64,000 nt of DNA from Candidatus Delongbacteria bacterium (GTDB taxonomy: Bacteria > UBA4055): positions 40,788-104,787 of the forward strand of contig DMTS01000056.1 in NCBI GenBank assembly GCA_003477045.1. The letters run 5' to 3'. Shown here piece by piece: positions 8,448 through 18,176 of this stretch; position 1 is the first letter of the stretch; every line of letters begins with the position of its first letter. Position numbers and translations under genes: made by a program. The notes beneath the pieces are model-generated. The model made no database searches. It had not been told where the DNA came from and worked only from the letters and a program-made list of their open reading frames with translations.

Positions 8448-9598
8448 ACTTCAATTCCGTATTTTTCGATCTTCCTGTAAAGTGTTCTCTCACTCATATT
8501 CATCTCTTCTGCGGTCTTTCTTCTGTTACCGCCGTGTCTTCTCAAACTTGCGGATATTATTTCCTTTTCCGTTTGAGTTTCAGCAGGTTTTATTTCTCTT
8601 GCAGGGTCAAGATTATCCTTCAAATTCGACTTTTCTGTGAAATAGTCAGGAGTAATGTCTTTTGTATAGGTGTTAAGTATGAATTTCTTTATAAGGTTAA
8701 GATCGCTTTTTATTTCTAAGAGAGTTCTGAATATGAGCTCGCTATCTTGTTTAAGCGGATCTTCATTAATGACCATCGGAAGGTATGATGCAACTTTTTC
8801 TGTCTTAAGATATTTTCTAATTATGTCTCCGTCAACAGCTTTACCAGTCTCCATGACAGTAAGCATGTCAATAAAGTTCTTAAGCTCTCTCACATTCCCT
8901 TTCCAATGATGGTTGGCGATCTCGGAAAGTGATTCCTTATCGAACAGCAGCTGAGACCGTCCGTATTTATCTGCAGAATCATGTGCGAATTTAAGTACGA
9001 ACAAAGGAATGTCTGTCAGTCTTTCCCTAAGTGAAGGAAGGTGAAGCGTAACAGCTTTGAGTCTGAAATACAGGTCTTCACGGAAAGTTCCTTTTTCAAC
9101 CATTTTAGTCAGGTTTTTATTAGTAGCCGCAATTATTCTTACATCTACCTGAATATTTGTTGAACCGCCAACCTTCATGAATGTCCCGTTCTCAAGCACT
9201 CTTAAAAGTTTGACCTGGCTTGAAAGAGGAAGTTCGCCGATCTCGTCGAGAAATATAGTTCCCTTATCAGCAACCTCAAAATACCCTTTTGATTTTTCTG
9301 AAGCACTTGTAAAAGAGCCTTTTTCGTGCCCGAAAAGTTCATTTTCGATAAGCCCTTCGGGTATAGCTCCGCAGTTGATAGGTATGAACCTGCTATTTTT
9401 TCTTTCGCTGAGTTTATGTAACAGTTCTGCAATAATTTCTTTACCTGTTCCGCTTTCTCCGGAAATTAGTACCGAAAGGCTTGTCGGCGCGACAGTTTTT
9501 ACTATCGTAATAACTTCGGAGATCCTGTCGGAATTTCCGATTATGCCGAACTCGTTGTAGTTGGGTCCGTAATCTAAATTCAGTTGTTTTAATGACAT
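8444..9598 (-). CDS. Sigma-54-dependent transcriptional activator without receiver domain
   Basis: A 384-residue enhancer-binding protein made only of an AAA+ domain and a Fis-type helix-turn-helix. Walker A is GESGTGKE (47-54), Walker B IFLDEIGE (115-122), and the C-terminus has GNRRKTAEEMNMSERTLYRKI. The sigma-54-contacting loop, normally GAFTGA, reads GSFTSA at 94-99: the key Phe and Thr are kept, but Ala2 and Gly5 are Ser. There is no N-terminal receiver, GAF or PAS domain, so activity is probably set by expression or a partner. It is the first gene of an apparent operon with lptE and the adenosine kinase. Its targets cannot be read from the sequence. Confidence 0.9.
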   Translation of the reverse strand: MSLKQLNLDYGPNYNEFGIIGNSDRISEVITIVKTVAPTSLSVLISGESGTGKEIIAELLHKLSERKNSRFIPINCGAIPEGLIENELFGHEKGSFTSASEKSKGYFEVADKGTIFLDEIGELPLSSQVKLLRVLENGTFMKVGGSTNIQVDVRIIAATNKNLTKMVEKGTFREDLYFRLKAVTLHLPSLRERLTDIPLFVLKFAHDSADKYGRSQLLFDKESLSEIANHHWKGNVRELKNFIDMLTVMETGKAVDGDIIRKYLKTEKVASYLPMVINEDPLKQDSELIFRTLLEIKSDLNLIKKFILNTYTKDITPDYFTEKSNLKDNLDPAREIKPAETQTEKEIISASLRRHGGNRRKTAEEMNMSERTLYRKIEKYGIEV

Positions 9599-9712
9599 AA
9601 GTTTACCGGTCCTGATCCCTTAAGTTTAAGTTCTGAACCGGAATATAATATAATTCAGCTGTTTCTTCAAGCATATTATTGCATACTGCCAAGAAAATAT
9701 TTCATTTAGTTG

Positions 9713-9741
9713 TTGATTTTATGATAAATATGTTTTAAAAT
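9713..9741 (+). promoter_or_regulatory. Sigma-70-like promoter for the RRM protein gene
   Basis: TTGATT (9713-9718), 17-bp spacer, TAAAAT (9736-9741). This implies a 5' leader of about 90 nt before the start at 9838. The rest of the 9599-9837 divergent spacer holds no gene that I can see. Confidence 0.5.
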
Positions 9742-9837
9742 TAGTGTGTTATTAATCGTTATGTAGAAAAAGGGATTTAAAATACAGAGAACTTTTTATA
9801 GAACAAACCTAAAGGAAACGCAAACCAGGAGAGGCGA

Positions 9838-10209
9838 ATGAAAATTTACGCGGGAAATCTGTCTTACACAACAAAAGACGACGATCTGAAAAAAGCGTTC
9901 GAAGAATTCGGACAAGTTGATTCAGCGGTAGTAGTGACAGATAAAATTGACGGCCGTTCAAAAGGATTCGGTTTTGTAGAAATGCCGAACAACGATGAAG
10001 CGCTTAATGCGATCAAAGAGATGAACGGAAGAGAACTGAACGGAAGAGAACTGAAAGTCAACGAATCTAAACCTAAACCGGAAGGCGAAGGCAACAGAGG
10101 CTTTCATGGCGGAAGCAGGGGCGGATTCGGCGGCGGCAACAGGGGCGGACAGACAGGAAATAGAGGCGGGTTTAACAACAGCCGCGGTGGAAGTCGAGGA
10201 GACAGATAA
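9838..10209 (+). CDS. RRM-domain RNA-binding protein with RGG/glycine-rich tail
   Basis: A 123-residue protein. Residues 1-80 form one RRM: RNP2 is IYAGNL (3-8) and RNP1 is KGFGFVEM (about 41-48). Residues 85-123 are glycine/arginine-rich with several RGG units. Bacterial proteins of this shape bind RNA and are often cold-induced, and the long leader would fit that (inference). A good ribosome-binding site (GGAGAGG) precedes the ATG. A perfect 15-bp tandem duplication encodes the NGRELNGREL stretch. A strong terminator follows, so the gene is probably monocistronic. Confidence 0.92.
   Translation: MKIYAGNLSYTTKDDDLKKAFEEFGQVDSAVVVTDKIDGRSKGFGFVEMPNNDEALNAIKEMNGRELNGRELKVNESKPKPEGEGNRGFHGGSRGGFGGGNRGGQTGNRGGFNNSRGGSRGDR
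10023..10052 (+). repeat. Perfect 15-bp tandem duplication inside the RRM gene
   Basis: GAACGGAAGAGAACT occurs twice in direct succession (10023-10037 and 10038-10052). It encodes the doubled NGREL near the end of the RRM. Such a repeat could slip, but both copies are in frame and a similar doubled motif is common in the family. Confidence 0.8.
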
Positions 10210-10242
10210 ACAGAATCGTTTCTCTTTAAATATTTCCAAATC

Positions 10243-10276
10243 AATTAGGCGCTTTATTGCGCCTAATTTGTTTTAA
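10243..10276 (+). terminator. Rho-independent terminator after the RRM gene
   Basis: Perfect 10-bp stem AATTAGGCGC/GCGCCTAATT with a TTTATT loop (10243-10268), followed by TGTTTTAA. Confidence 0.85.
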
Positions 10277-10292
10277 TAATCGGGGATATATC

Positions 10293-11906
10293 ATGCTGCG
10301 TTTGAACGAAATTAAGCTTCCGGTCAGCCACACAGAAAATGATCTTGAAGCAGAGATAGTTAAAAGGCTTAAGTTAAAAAATTCAGATATAATAAATTAT
10401 AGAATTTTTAAAAGAAGTTACGATGCGAGAAAAAAGGATAATGTCATTTTTGTATATTCAGTTGATGCGGAGATCGTAAATGAAAGCAGGATAATATCGA
10501 ATCTGAAAAAGTACAAAAATGTAAGAATTACTCCGGATATGGGTTATAAATTTCAGATAAAAGCCGATGAAAAACTTGCTGAACGGCCTGTTATTGTAGG
10601 CACAGGTCCGTGCGGACTGTTTGCGGCACTGATACTTGCTCAAAACGGGTTCAGGCCTGTACTAATCGAGAGAGGTAAGGCTGTAAAGGAAAGAAGCCTT
10701 GATACTTTCGGGTTCTGGAAGAACGGTATTTTCAATCCGGGTTCCAACGTACAGTTTGGAGAAGGCGGCGCGGGAACATTTTCAGACGGGAAACTGAATA
10801 CGCAGATCAAGGATCATGGACATTATGGGAGAAAAGTGCTTCAGGAGCTCGTCCACGCGGGCGCTCCCGAAGAGATACTTCATATAAGCAAACCTCATGT
10901 CGGTACATTCAGACTCGTAAAAATAGTGGAAAATATAAGGAATACCATTGTTTCACTCGGAGGCGAATTTAGATTTGAAAGAAGGGCTGATGATATTTTA
11001 ATAGAAGAAAACAAAATTAAAGGTGTTTTACTTAGCAACGGAGAAATCTTAAAATCGGAGCACATTATTTTTGCGATCGGGCACAGTGCAAGGGACACTT
11101 TCAGAATGCTTCGTAATAAAGGTGTTTCAATTGAGCCGAAACCATTTTCAATAGGGTTCAGGATCGAACACCCTCAGGAATTGATAAATAAAAGCAGACT
11201 CGGTGATTATTCAGCGGACAGTAGGATAGGAGCAGCAGATTATAAGCTGGTTCATCACTGTACTAACGGAAGAAGCGTGTACAGCTTCTGCATGTGTCCG
11301 GGAGGAAGAGTTGTGGCGGCCACATCTGAGGAAGGATGCGTTGTGACAAACGGAATGAGCCAGTATTCAAGGGATGAACAGAACGCCAACAGCGCAATAG
11401 TTGTTGGAGTGGATCCGAAAGACTACCCTGATGGAGTTCTCGGAGGCATGGAATTTCAGGAACAGCTTGAAAAACAGGCCTATATTTTAGGCGGAAGCAA
11501 TTATTATGCTCCGGCTCAGCTTGTCGGAAATTTTCTTGAAGGAAAACCATCTGAAGCTGAAGGATCGGTACATCCGTCATATCAGCCGGGTGTGAAATTC
11601 ACAGATCTTGGTTCAGCTTTACCGGAGTTTGCGGTCAGAGCCATTCGGGAAGCCATTCCTTTTTTCGATAAGCAGATCAACGGCTTTGCGATGAAAGACG
11701 CAGTTTTAACGGGAGTGGAAACAAGGACATCATCTCCTGTTAGAATAGTCAGGGGAGAGGACTTTCAAAGTGTGAATGTCAAGGGCTTGTACCCGGGAGG
11801 TGAAGGCGCGGGCTACGCTGGAGGTATTATTTCAGCAGCGATCGACGGAATTAAGATCGCGGAAGCGGTAGCAATAGATATTATGAATAAGGGGAATAAG
11901 GATTGA
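10293..11906 (+). CDS. FAD-dependent oxidoreductase (COG2509-like dehydrogenase)
   Basis: A 537-residue flavoprotein. After an N-terminal domain of about 95 residues, the dinucleotide-binding motif GTGPCGLFAA is at 103-112, followed by ERGKAVKERS and SNVQFGEGGAGTFSDGKL, signatures of the 'NAD(FAD)-utilising dehydrogenase' family. The C-terminus has the second FAD contact, GLYPGGEGAGYAGGIISAA. The physiological substrate is not established for this family. Start set at 10293 (GGGGAT 6-8 nt upstream); the earlier in-frame start at 10257 lies inside the preceding terminator. Its stop overlaps the start of the HutD-like gene. Confidence 0.85.
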   Translation: MLRLNEIKLPVSHTENDLEAEIVKRLKLKNSDIINYRIFKRSYDARKKDNVIFVYSVDAEIVNESRIISNLKKYKNVRITPDMGYKFQIKADEKLAERPVIVGTGPCGLFAALILAQNGFRPVLIERGKAVKERSLDTFGFWKNGIFNPGSNVQFGEGGAGTFSDGKLNTQIKDHGHYGRKVLQELVHAGAPEEILHISKPHVGTFRLVKIVENIRNTIVSLGGEFRFERRADDILIEENKIKGVLLSNGEILKSEHIIFAIGHSARDTFRMLRNKGVSIEPKPFSIGFRIEHPQELINKSRLGDYSADSRIGAADYKLVHHCTNGRSVYSFCMCPGGRVVAATSEEGCVVTNGMSQYSRDEQNANSAIVVGVDPKDYPDGVLGGMEFQEQLEKQAYILGGSNYYAPAQLVGNFLEGKPSEAEGSVHPSYQPGVKFTDLGSALPEFAVRAIREAIPFFDKQINGFAMKDAVLTGVETRTSSPVRIVRGEDFQSVNVKGLYPGGEGAGYAGGIISAAIDGIKIAEAVAIDIMNKGNKD

Positions 11907-12469
11907 AATATAGAATAATACCTTCAGTCGAATTTAAAACGGTACCGTGGAAGAACGGTAAAGGTATCACGAAAGAACTTTATGTCAGGTACGAAAAGGA
12001 GAGAAGCGAATTTATTTTCAGGCTCAGTATAGCTGGGGTAACAGAGAACGGACCTTTTTCAGATTTTTCGGGATACAATAGAGTTCTGATGATGCTTGAA
12101 GGCAATGGGATCAGACTTGAACATTCAGACGGGACCATAAATGAAATAAAGAGTTATTCAGATATGGCGATATTTTCCGGAGACCTGAAAACTGAGGTGA
12201 TTCTTAAAGAAGGGCCGATCAAAGATTTTAATGTAATGACTTTAAAAGAAGTATGCAGTTCAGAAGTAATAGCGATCAACGGGGAAGTTGTGTTCACAGA
12301 AAGCTCGGGAGAACTTTTCATTCTTTGCTGCGGAGATTATGTTCAGGTAGAATCAATAGAAAAGAAAGTGATAATCGAGCATTATCATCTTCTGCACATA
12401 ACTGAAATTATCTCAGGATCAATCAGGGTCAAAGGAGATGCGATTGCAGTTAGGATTATCTATCAATAA
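11903..12469 (+). CDS. hutD: HutD/Ves family protein
   Basis: A 188-residue cupin-like protein. The family signatures VPWKNGKGITKELY (residues 15-28), FRLSIAGVTENGPFSDFSGYNR and a following MMLEGNGIRLEH are clear. HutD proteins are usually encoded with histidine-utilisation genes and are thought to keep the pathway in balance; the tandem histidine ammonia-lyase genes 10 kb away fit that. The start is TTG at 11903, overlapping the upstream TGA stop, with AAGGGGAATAAGGA before it. The terminator at 12473 follows immediately. Confidence 0.82.
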   Translation: MKYRIIPSVEFKTVPWKNGKGITKELYVRYEKERSEFIFRLSIAGVTENGPFSDFSGYNRVLMMLEGNGIRLEHSDGTINEIKSYSDMAIFSGDLKTEVILKEGPIKDFNVMTLKEVCSSEVIAINGEVVFTESSGELFILCCGDYVQVESIEKKVIIEHYHLLHITEIISGSIRVKGDAIAVRIIYQ

Positions 12470-12472
12470 AAT

Positions 12473-12495
12473 AGCCCGGCTCAGCCGGGCTTTTT
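12473..12495. terminator. Bidirectional terminator between hutD and ahcY
   Basis: Stem AGCCCGGC/GCCGGGCT with a TCA loop (12473-12491), followed by TTTTTC on the plus strand and by ATTTTATT on the minus strand. It can serve both convergent genes. Confidence 0.85.
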
Positions 12496-12497
12496 CT

Positions 12498-13919
12498 TTA
12501 GTATCGGTAATGTTCCGCCTTATAAGGACCTTCGGAAGGAACTCCGATATAATCAGCCTGATCCTTCGAAAGTTTTGTAAGCTTCACACCGATCTTTTCA
12601 AGATGCAGCCTTGCAACTTCTTCGTCAGCTTTCTTAGAGAGTCTGTAAACGCCTATTTTATATTTATTCTTCCAGAGATCCATCTGAGCCAGCACCTGAT
12701 TCGAGAAGGAGTTACTCATAACGAAAGATGGATGCCCGGTAGCGCAGCCGAGATTCACCAGCCTGCCTTCAGCAAGAAGGAATATTTCGTGTCCGTCTTT
12801 GAAAGTATATTTGTCAACCTGCGGTTTTATATTCAGTTTCTTTTTAAGCAGTTTGCTGTTTTCAAGCTTGCCAACCTGTATCTCGTTGTCAAAGTGACCG
12901 ATATTGCAGACTATAGCCTGATCTTTCATTTTGAGCATATGATCAATAGTTATCACATCTTTATTTCCTGTTGTTGTAACATAAAGATCTCCCTTTCCAA
13001 GCGTGTCCTCTACTGTTGTAACTTCATAGCCTTCCATTGCGGCCTGTAGAGCGCAGATGGGATCGATCTCGGTAACTATCACTCTCGCACCGTAATTTCT
13101 TAAAGATCTGGCTGAGCCTTTACCTACATCGCCGTATCCGCAAACGACAGCCACTTTACCGGCGAGCATAACATCCGTTGCTCTTTTGATGCCGTCCGGA
13201 AGTGATTCTCTGCAACCGTAAAGGTTATCGAATTTGGATTTCGTTACTGAATCGTTCACATTTATCGCAGGAATAAGAAGTTCTTTATTTTCATGCATTT
13301 TATAGAGCCTGTGAACGCCTGTAGTAGTTTCTTCGGAAACTCCTTTTAGGTCTTTCATACATCTGTGCCATTTGTCTTTATCTTCAGCAAGCATCAGTTT
13401 TAATGATTTTAAAAGCGCTTTTCCGTCAGAGCTCGTATCTTTTATATCGAGCAGTTTAGGGTTCTTTTCGGCATAATATCCTTTATGTGCGATCAGAGTC
13501 GCATCACCACCGTCATCAACTATAAGCTGAGGCCCTTTTCCTCCGGGAAAAGACAATGACTGAGCTGTGCACCACCAGAACTCATCCAGCGTTTCGCCCT
13601 TCCATGCGAAAACAGGCACTCCGGCCTTAGCTATTGCGGCTGCAGCGTGGTCCTGCGTTGAAAATATATTGCAGCTAGACCATCTTACGATCGCTCCGAG
13701 GTCAACGAGAGTCTCTATCAGAACTGCAGTCTGGATAGTCATGTGTAACGAGCCAGTAATCCTTACACCTTTCAGTGGCTTTTTTGGCGCGTATTCTTTT
13801 CTTATCGACATCAAACCCGGCATTTCTTTTTCGGCTATGTCGATTTCTTTTCTACCGAATTCCGCAAGGCTGATATCCTTAACTTTATACGGCATTTTTT
13901 CATCAATGTACTTTTTCAT
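12498..13919 (-). CDS. ahcY: Adenosylhomocysteinase
   Basis: A 473-residue enzyme that splits S-adenosylhomocysteine into adenosine and homocysteine, removing the product inhibitor of methyltransferases. Full-length family match: [18 protein letters not shown] (54-71), [18 protein letters not shown] (80-97), the NAD-binding [10 protein letters not shown] (261-270) and the conserved C-terminal KAEHYRY. ATG with GGAGATA upstream. It lies 17 bp after the DUF58 gene on the same strand. Many methyltransferases in the window (RsmI, TrmH family) and two radical SAM enzymes make a working SAM cycle necessary. Confidence 0.97.
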   Translation of the reverse strand: MKKYIDEKMPYKVKDISLAEFGRKEIDIAEKEMPGLMSIRKEYAPKKPLKGVRITGSLHMTIQTAVLIETLVDLGAIVRWSSCNIFSTQDHAAAAIAKAGVPVFAWKGETLDEFWWCTAQSLSFPGGKGPQLIVDDGGDATLIAHKGYYAEKNPKLLDIKDTSSDGKALLKSLKLMLAEDKDKWHRCMKDLKGVSEETTTGVHRLYKMHENKELLIPAINVNDSVTKSKFDNLYGCRESLPDGIKRATDVMLAGKVAVVCGYGDVGKGSARSLRNYGARVIVTEIDPICALQAAMEGYEVTTVEDTLGKGDLYVTTTGNKDVITIDHMLKMKDQAIVCNIGHFDNEIQVGKLENSKLLKKKLNIKPQVDKYTFKDGHEIFLLAEGRLVNLGCATGHPSFVMSNSFSNQVLAQMDLWKNKYKIGVYRLSKKADEEVARLHLEKIGVKLTKLSKDQADYIGVPSEGPYKAEHYRY

Positions 13920-13936
13920 TATATATCTCCACAGTA

Positions 13937-14836
13937 TTATTTTTTTCCACGCACAAGAACGATCTCCCTTAAGGGAATATGGAACGGTGTTCTTGTTGTC
14001 ACAAATGTAAAATAAATTTTCTTTTCCGTAAACACTTTTTTGAATTTATTTATGTGTTCATCATAGATCTCTTTATACTTTTTCTTTAAGAGAGCTGTTT
14101 TAACTATCAGATTCTCATTCGTTTCAGAGTCGATCATGTTCAGATGATCACCGAGCTGAAGGTTGTATTCGTCATCATCCGCTATCATAAAAACAATTAT
14201 GTCCTGTTGCCTTTTTTGAAGAGTTAATATCCTGCTTATAAGCTTGTCGCTCTCTTCCAAAAGATCTGATAATATGACGAGTATTCCGGATTTGTGCAGC
14301 TTCATGCTGATCTCATCAAATGAGGCATAGGTTTCATGCGTATTAAAGACTTCATCATTCTCAATATTGATAAGTATATTTTTCAAATGCTGTTTGGATG
14401 ATCTCTGCGGAATATATTCTTTGAGCGTATCTGCATAATTACCGAACCCGACGGCGTCTTTCTGATTTATCAGGATCGTTGATATAGCCGCTGCAAGCTG
14501 CTTTCCGTAATCGAGCTTCGAATACTGGAATTTTTCAGACCTGAAGCTCATTGAAGCTGATCTGTCGAGAAAAATATTCGCATAAATATTGGTTTCATCT
14601 TCAAACTGCTTAAGAAAGTATTTTTCAGTTCTGCCGAATATTTTCCAGTCAACGAACCTTGTTGAATCACCGTCGTTATACTGCTTATGTTCGGAAAATT
14701 CCGCGGAAAAGCCTTTCATCGGACTAGAATGAATTCCAAGCATAAAACCTTTCAGCACCATTCTTGTCGTCAGGCTCAGGTTCGAAAAAGTGGAAACGAA
14801 TGCGGGATCCAGATATTTTTTATAATCTTCCTTCAT
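13937..14836 (-). CDS. DUF58 domain protein (VWA-like)
   Basis: A 299-residue protein of the DUF58 family: [29 protein letters not shown] at about 42-70 and the VWA/MIDAS-like [10 protein letters not shown] at about 89-98 are diagnostic. These proteins usually sit beside a MoxR-type AAA+ ATPase and BatA/BatB-like membrane proteins. Here none of these is adjacent; instead the gene precedes ahcY. A DUF4159 protein, another regular member of such clusters, lies alone at 56150-56800. No transmembrane segment is visible. Confidence 0.88.
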   Translation of the reverse strand: MKEDYKKYLDPAFVSTFSNLSLTTRMVLKGFMLGIHSSPMKGFSAEFSEHKQYNDGDSTRFVDWKIFGRTEKYFLKQFEDETNIYANIFLDRSASMSFRSEKFQYSKLDYGKQLAAAISTILINQKDAVGFGNYADTLKEYIPQRSSKQHLKNILINIENDEVFNTHETYASFDEISMKLHKSGILVILSDLLEESDKLISRILTLQKRQQDIIVFMIADDDEYNLQLGDHLNMIDSETNENLIVKTALLKKKYKEIYDEHINKFKKVFTEKKIYFTFVTTRTPFHIPLREIVLVRGKK

Positions 14837-14967
14837 AGACCGTAAAGGTATGAAAAAAAGAACGGATTCTCAAATGAAATGAAAGATATTATTTTCATAA
14901 TTTTTTAATTAGCAATTCAATTTGAAATTCAGTATATTCCGTGGTGAAAATTCCGTTGGAGGATTTA

Positions 14968-15450
14968 GTGAAAAAACTTATTGTGTTTTATTCATTTGAC
15001 GGCAATACAAAGCTGATCGCGGAAAATATAGCTGACGAGATAGGAGCGGATCTGCTTGAACTTAAACCAGTGAAAGAGATCACGAGAAATAATTTTATGA
15101 AAATATTTGCTGGAGGTAAGCAGGCTATGACAAAAGCGGAACCTGAACTGCTGCCGTTCAGCATAAAACCAGAGGATTATGATCTTATATTTATAGGAAC
15201 TCCCGTCTGGGCATGGACTTATGCTCCTGCTTTAAGGACATTTTTCAAACAGGTTAAACTGGTAAATAAAAAAATTGCGCTGTTCTGCTGTCACGGCGGC
15301 AGACCCCGAAACTTTTTCGAAAAATTTGAAGAAGCCGTTACAGGAAATACAATAGTAGGGAAGATCGAGTTTAAGGATCCTATCAGGAATCAACAAGATA
15401 GAGATGTTCAGATAGCGAGGGATTGGGCAAAACTAATTATAGGGATATGA
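14968..15450 (+). CDS. Flavodoxin-like protein
   Basis: About 160 residues. The phosphate-binding loop is YSFDGNTKLIAENIA near the N-terminus, followed by GTPVWAWTYAPALRTFF, typical of the flavodoxin/NADPH-dependent FMN reductase-like proteins that bind FMN and carry low-potential electrons. Start set at GTG 14968, preceded by GGAGGA 4-5 nt upstream; the longer frame from 14941 includes this ribosome-binding site. purF begins directly after the stop. Confidence 0.85.
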   Translation: MKKLIVFYSFDGNTKLIAENIADEIGADLLELKPVKEITRNNFMKIFAGGKQAMTKAEPELLPFSIKPEDYDLIFIGTPVWAWTYAPALRTFFKQVKLVNKKIALFCCHGGRPRNFFEKFEEAVTGNTIVGKIEFKDPIRNQQDRDVQIARDWAKLIIGI

Positions 15451-15451
15451 T

Positions 15452-16840
15452 ATGTGCGGAGTAGTAGGAGTATTCAATTCTGATGACGCGGCGTTCGATA
15501 CGATGCTGGGTCTTTTTGCGATACAGAACAGGGGACAGGAGAGCTGCGGTCTTGCGGTAAGTAACGGAATGCAGATCAAGCAGATAAGAGGACTGGGCCT
15601 TGTTAAGGATAATCTTACAGAAAATGTTCTCAAAGAGTTTCCCGGCAGAATAGCTGTCGGTCATGTAAGATATCCCACCCGCGGCACTAGCGACGTTAAT
15701 AACTCTCAGCCTCATGTGATAGAAACGCTTGAAGGCACTATATTCGCGCTTGCAAGCAACGGCGATATAACTAATTATAAAACTCTGACGGATGAACTCA
15801 AACTTGAAAAAGTAAATTTCAACAGCGGCAATGACGGCGAGCTTTTGCTCAGGTTCATCGTCTGGCACCATATTGTAAAACAGGTGCCGATAGTCGAATG
15901 CTTAAAAATGGTCATGCAGAAGTTCAAAGGAGCATTCTCAACTGTGCTTATCGGAAGGAACGAGATCTGGGGATTCAGAGACCCGTACGGCGTAAGACCG
16001 TTCTCTTTCGGTAAAACTGAAACCGGATATGCATTCGCTTCAGAATCAAAAGGACTTGATATATTAAGATGCGAAAATATAGAAGAAGTGAACCCCGGCG
16101 AAGTAATACACGTTTACGGAGACAACCAGGTTGAAAGATTCAACTTTGGATGCCCCGAAATGAGGAACGGCAGAAAAGGTCACGCACACTGCGTATTTGA
16201 ACCTGTATATTTCTCGATGCCCGACAGTAAACAGTTCGGAATATGCGTTTATGAAGCGAGAAAGAAGATGGGCCAGGCTCTTGCAAAATACGATAATGAC
16301 CTGGAAGCCGATGTCGTTGTAGCAGTGCCCGATTCATCGAATATTCAGGCTCTCGGTTATGCGCAGGCGAGAAACATTCCTTTTGAAATGTCTCTTATCA
16401 GAAACCACTATGTGGGAAGAACTTTTATAAAGCCGGATCAGCGGGGAAGAGATGAAAGCGTAAAGCAGAAATTCAATCCCGTTATCTCAACGCTTAAAGG
16501 TAAAAGAGTCGTTCTTGTTGATGATTCGATCGTAAGAGGCACGACGATGCGAAAGATAGCCGGAATGCTCTGGAACGCGGGAGTAGCTGAGATACATCTA
16601 AGAATAGCCTCACCGCCGGTAAAATTTCCATGTTTCTATGGTCTTGACACAAATACAAAAGATGAACTTATGGCGAACAGGATGGCTTTTGAAGACATGC
16701 CCGGTTTTCTTAAAGTAAATTCGCTTAAATACCTGAAGCAGGAAGATCTTTCGGAGTGCGTAAGCAACACGAACGATAATTTCTGTTTCGCATGCTTTGA
16801 CGGCAATTATCCTATCGAGCTTGTGGATGTCAGTTTTTAA
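15452..16840 (+). CDS. purF: Amidophosphoribosyltransferase
   Basis: A 462-residue glutamine PRPP amidotransferase, the first committed step of purine synthesis. Cys2 (MCGVVGVF) is the N-terminal nucleophile of the glutaminase domain, exposed by removal of Met. NRGQESCGLAV and SNGDITNY belong to the same domain. The PRPP loop is VVLVDDSIVRGTT at about 354-366. Late cysteines (NFCFACFDG) resemble those of the iron-sulfur-bearing PurF class. No other pur gene is nearby. GGGATATGAT precedes the ATG. Confidence 0.96.
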   Translation: MCGVVGVFNSDDAAFDTMLGLFAIQNRGQESCGLAVSNGMQIKQIRGLGLVKDNLTENVLKEFPGRIAVGHVRYPTRGTSDVNNSQPHVIETLEGTIFALASNGDITNYKTLTDELKLEKVNFNSGNDGELLLRFIVWHHIVKQVPIVECLKMVMQKFKGAFSTVLIGRNEIWGFRDPYGVRPFSFGKTETGYAFASESKGLDILRCENIEEVNPGEVIHVYGDNQVERFNFGCPEMRNGRKGHAHCVFEPVYFSMPDSKQFGICVYEARKKMGQALAKYDNDLEADVVVAVPDSSNIQALGYAQARNIPFEMSLIRNHYVGRTFIKPDQRGRDESVKQKFNPVISTLKGKRVVLVDDSIVRGTTMRKIAGMLWNAGVAEIHLRIASPPVKFPCFYGLDTNTKDELMANRMAFEDMPGFLKVNSLKYLKQEDLSECVSNTNDNFCFACFDGNYPIELVDVSF

Positions 16841-16852
16841 AACGGGAAGTAC

Positions 16853-18124
16853 ATGTTTTATAGAATGATCATAATTCTATTATTTTTGTCCGCAGGATTG
16901 TTCTCTGCGGATTTTTTTTCTTATTATGCTGATTTCACTCAAAAGCTCTATCAGGACAAAAAAATTGTATATGAAAGCTCTATCAGGTCAAACGGCTGGG
17001 ACAGAATATTCAGCCTGTATATAAAACTATATGAATTCAGGCTTCAGAAACCGGCGGATGTTGACAAACTTTATAGCGACATAGATGATGTAATCGAAGA
17101 TATTGATGATAATGTTTTAAAAGGCTTAACTTCTTATGAAAAAGAATTCCTGACAGCTTCGTTACATGGAAGTCTGGCTTATATAAAATCATCTGATCCT
17201 TCTTTCGGCATGTTCAGGAACATACGAAAATCGAAGAATAAGTTCGAAGAATTGAATAAAAAGTATAAAACTGCGGACACAGCCTTCGGTTCAGCTTTAA
17301 CAGAGATAGCGCTCGGCATGTATTTTCAGAACAGTTTCTGGGTTAATTCAATTCTGGGTTATAACGGGAATATTTTGAAGGGTCAAAAAGAACTTGATTT
17401 AATAGCTTTCAACGGAAATATTACAAAGATTGAAGCTAATTTGTTTTTGATAGAGTATTTCGGCATGATCCTGAAAGATCACAATTCAGCTATAAAGTAT
17501 TCCAAAAATCTGTGCGATTCATATCATGGATCCAAGTATTTTAAATATCTTTACGCATGGGATCTTTTTCATACCGGAAAAATTCAACAAGCTTACCTGC
17601 TTTTTAAAGATATAAACAGCAACATTTCAAACAGGTTTTATGCATATCAGTATGAATCAATAATTTATGAAGCTAAATGTCTTTATCTGACCGGAAAAGG
17701 ATCAGATGCGGATGAAGTCATTTCGTATGCCTCAAAAATACACGACGGTTATATCATTCAGAAATTCAAAAACGAGTGGAGGTCTTCAGTCAAATTAAGG
17801 CAGGAAGCTATTTTCAGACCTCAATATGCCGGCGGCATAAATCTTAAGCTTTCGGATGATGAGCTTAAAAGAACTGCAGATGTTTATTTCGATCACGGGT
17901 TCTTCAGGGAAACGGTACTTTTGGCGGAAGGCATTAAAAAAACTGATCCGGAAATTCTTGTCCTAAGATTCAGAACTGCCGTTATCATGCAGGACTGGAA
18001 AAAGGCTGATAGGCTTTATAATGAGATCGATTCCGGATTTGAAGAATTTTTGGACTCTCATCCTGACAGAACAAGACTTGAGGTTATGAAGAATATTGTT
18101 TCAAATCATTTAGATTTATTTTGA
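16853..18124 (+). CDS. Secreted TPR-like protein of unknown function
   Basis: A 423-residue protein with a signal peptide (MIIILLFLSAGLFSA). The rest is helical with TPR-like pairs, for example KYLYAWDLFHTGKIQQAYLLF and ADVYFDHGFFRETVLLAEGI, rich in Tyr, Phe and Lys. I recognise no named family. It begins 12 bp after purF and may be read through from it. A periplasmic scaffold role is a guess from the repeats. Confidence 0.6.
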   Translation: MFYRMIIILLFLSAGLFSADFFSYYADFTQKLYQDKKIVYESSIRSNGWDRIFSLYIKLYEFRLQKPADVDKLYSDIDDVIEDIDDNVLKGLTSYEKEFLTASLHGSLAYIKSSDPSFGMFRNIRKSKNKFEELNKKYKTADTAFGSALTEIALGMYFQNSFWVNSILGYNGNILKGQKELDLIAFNGNITKIEANLFLIEYFGMILKDHNSAIKYSKNLCDSYHGSKYFKYLYAWDLFHTGKIQQAYLLFKDINSNISNRFYAYQYESIIYEAKCLYLTGKGSDADEVISYASKIHDGYIIQKFKNEWRSSVKLRQEAIFRPQYAGGINLKLSDDELKRTADVYFDHGFFRETVLLAEGIKKTDPEILVLRFRTAVIMQDWKKADRLYNEIDSGFEEFLDSHPDRTRLEVMKNIVSNHLDLF

Positions 18125-18176
18125 TTGAAAATCAGTAATCCGGAGTTATATTTCTATAAATTAAACGGAGAGGAAA

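Noticed and set aside
10023..10052. The 15-bp tandem repeat as a sign of a broken or frameshifted gene
   Set aside because: Both copies are in frame and the doubled NGREL fits the end of a normal RRM.
12438..13049. A 203-codon open frame on the plus strand
   Set aside because: It is antisense to ahcY, which matches its family along its whole length; the frame shows no motif and overlaps the terminator.
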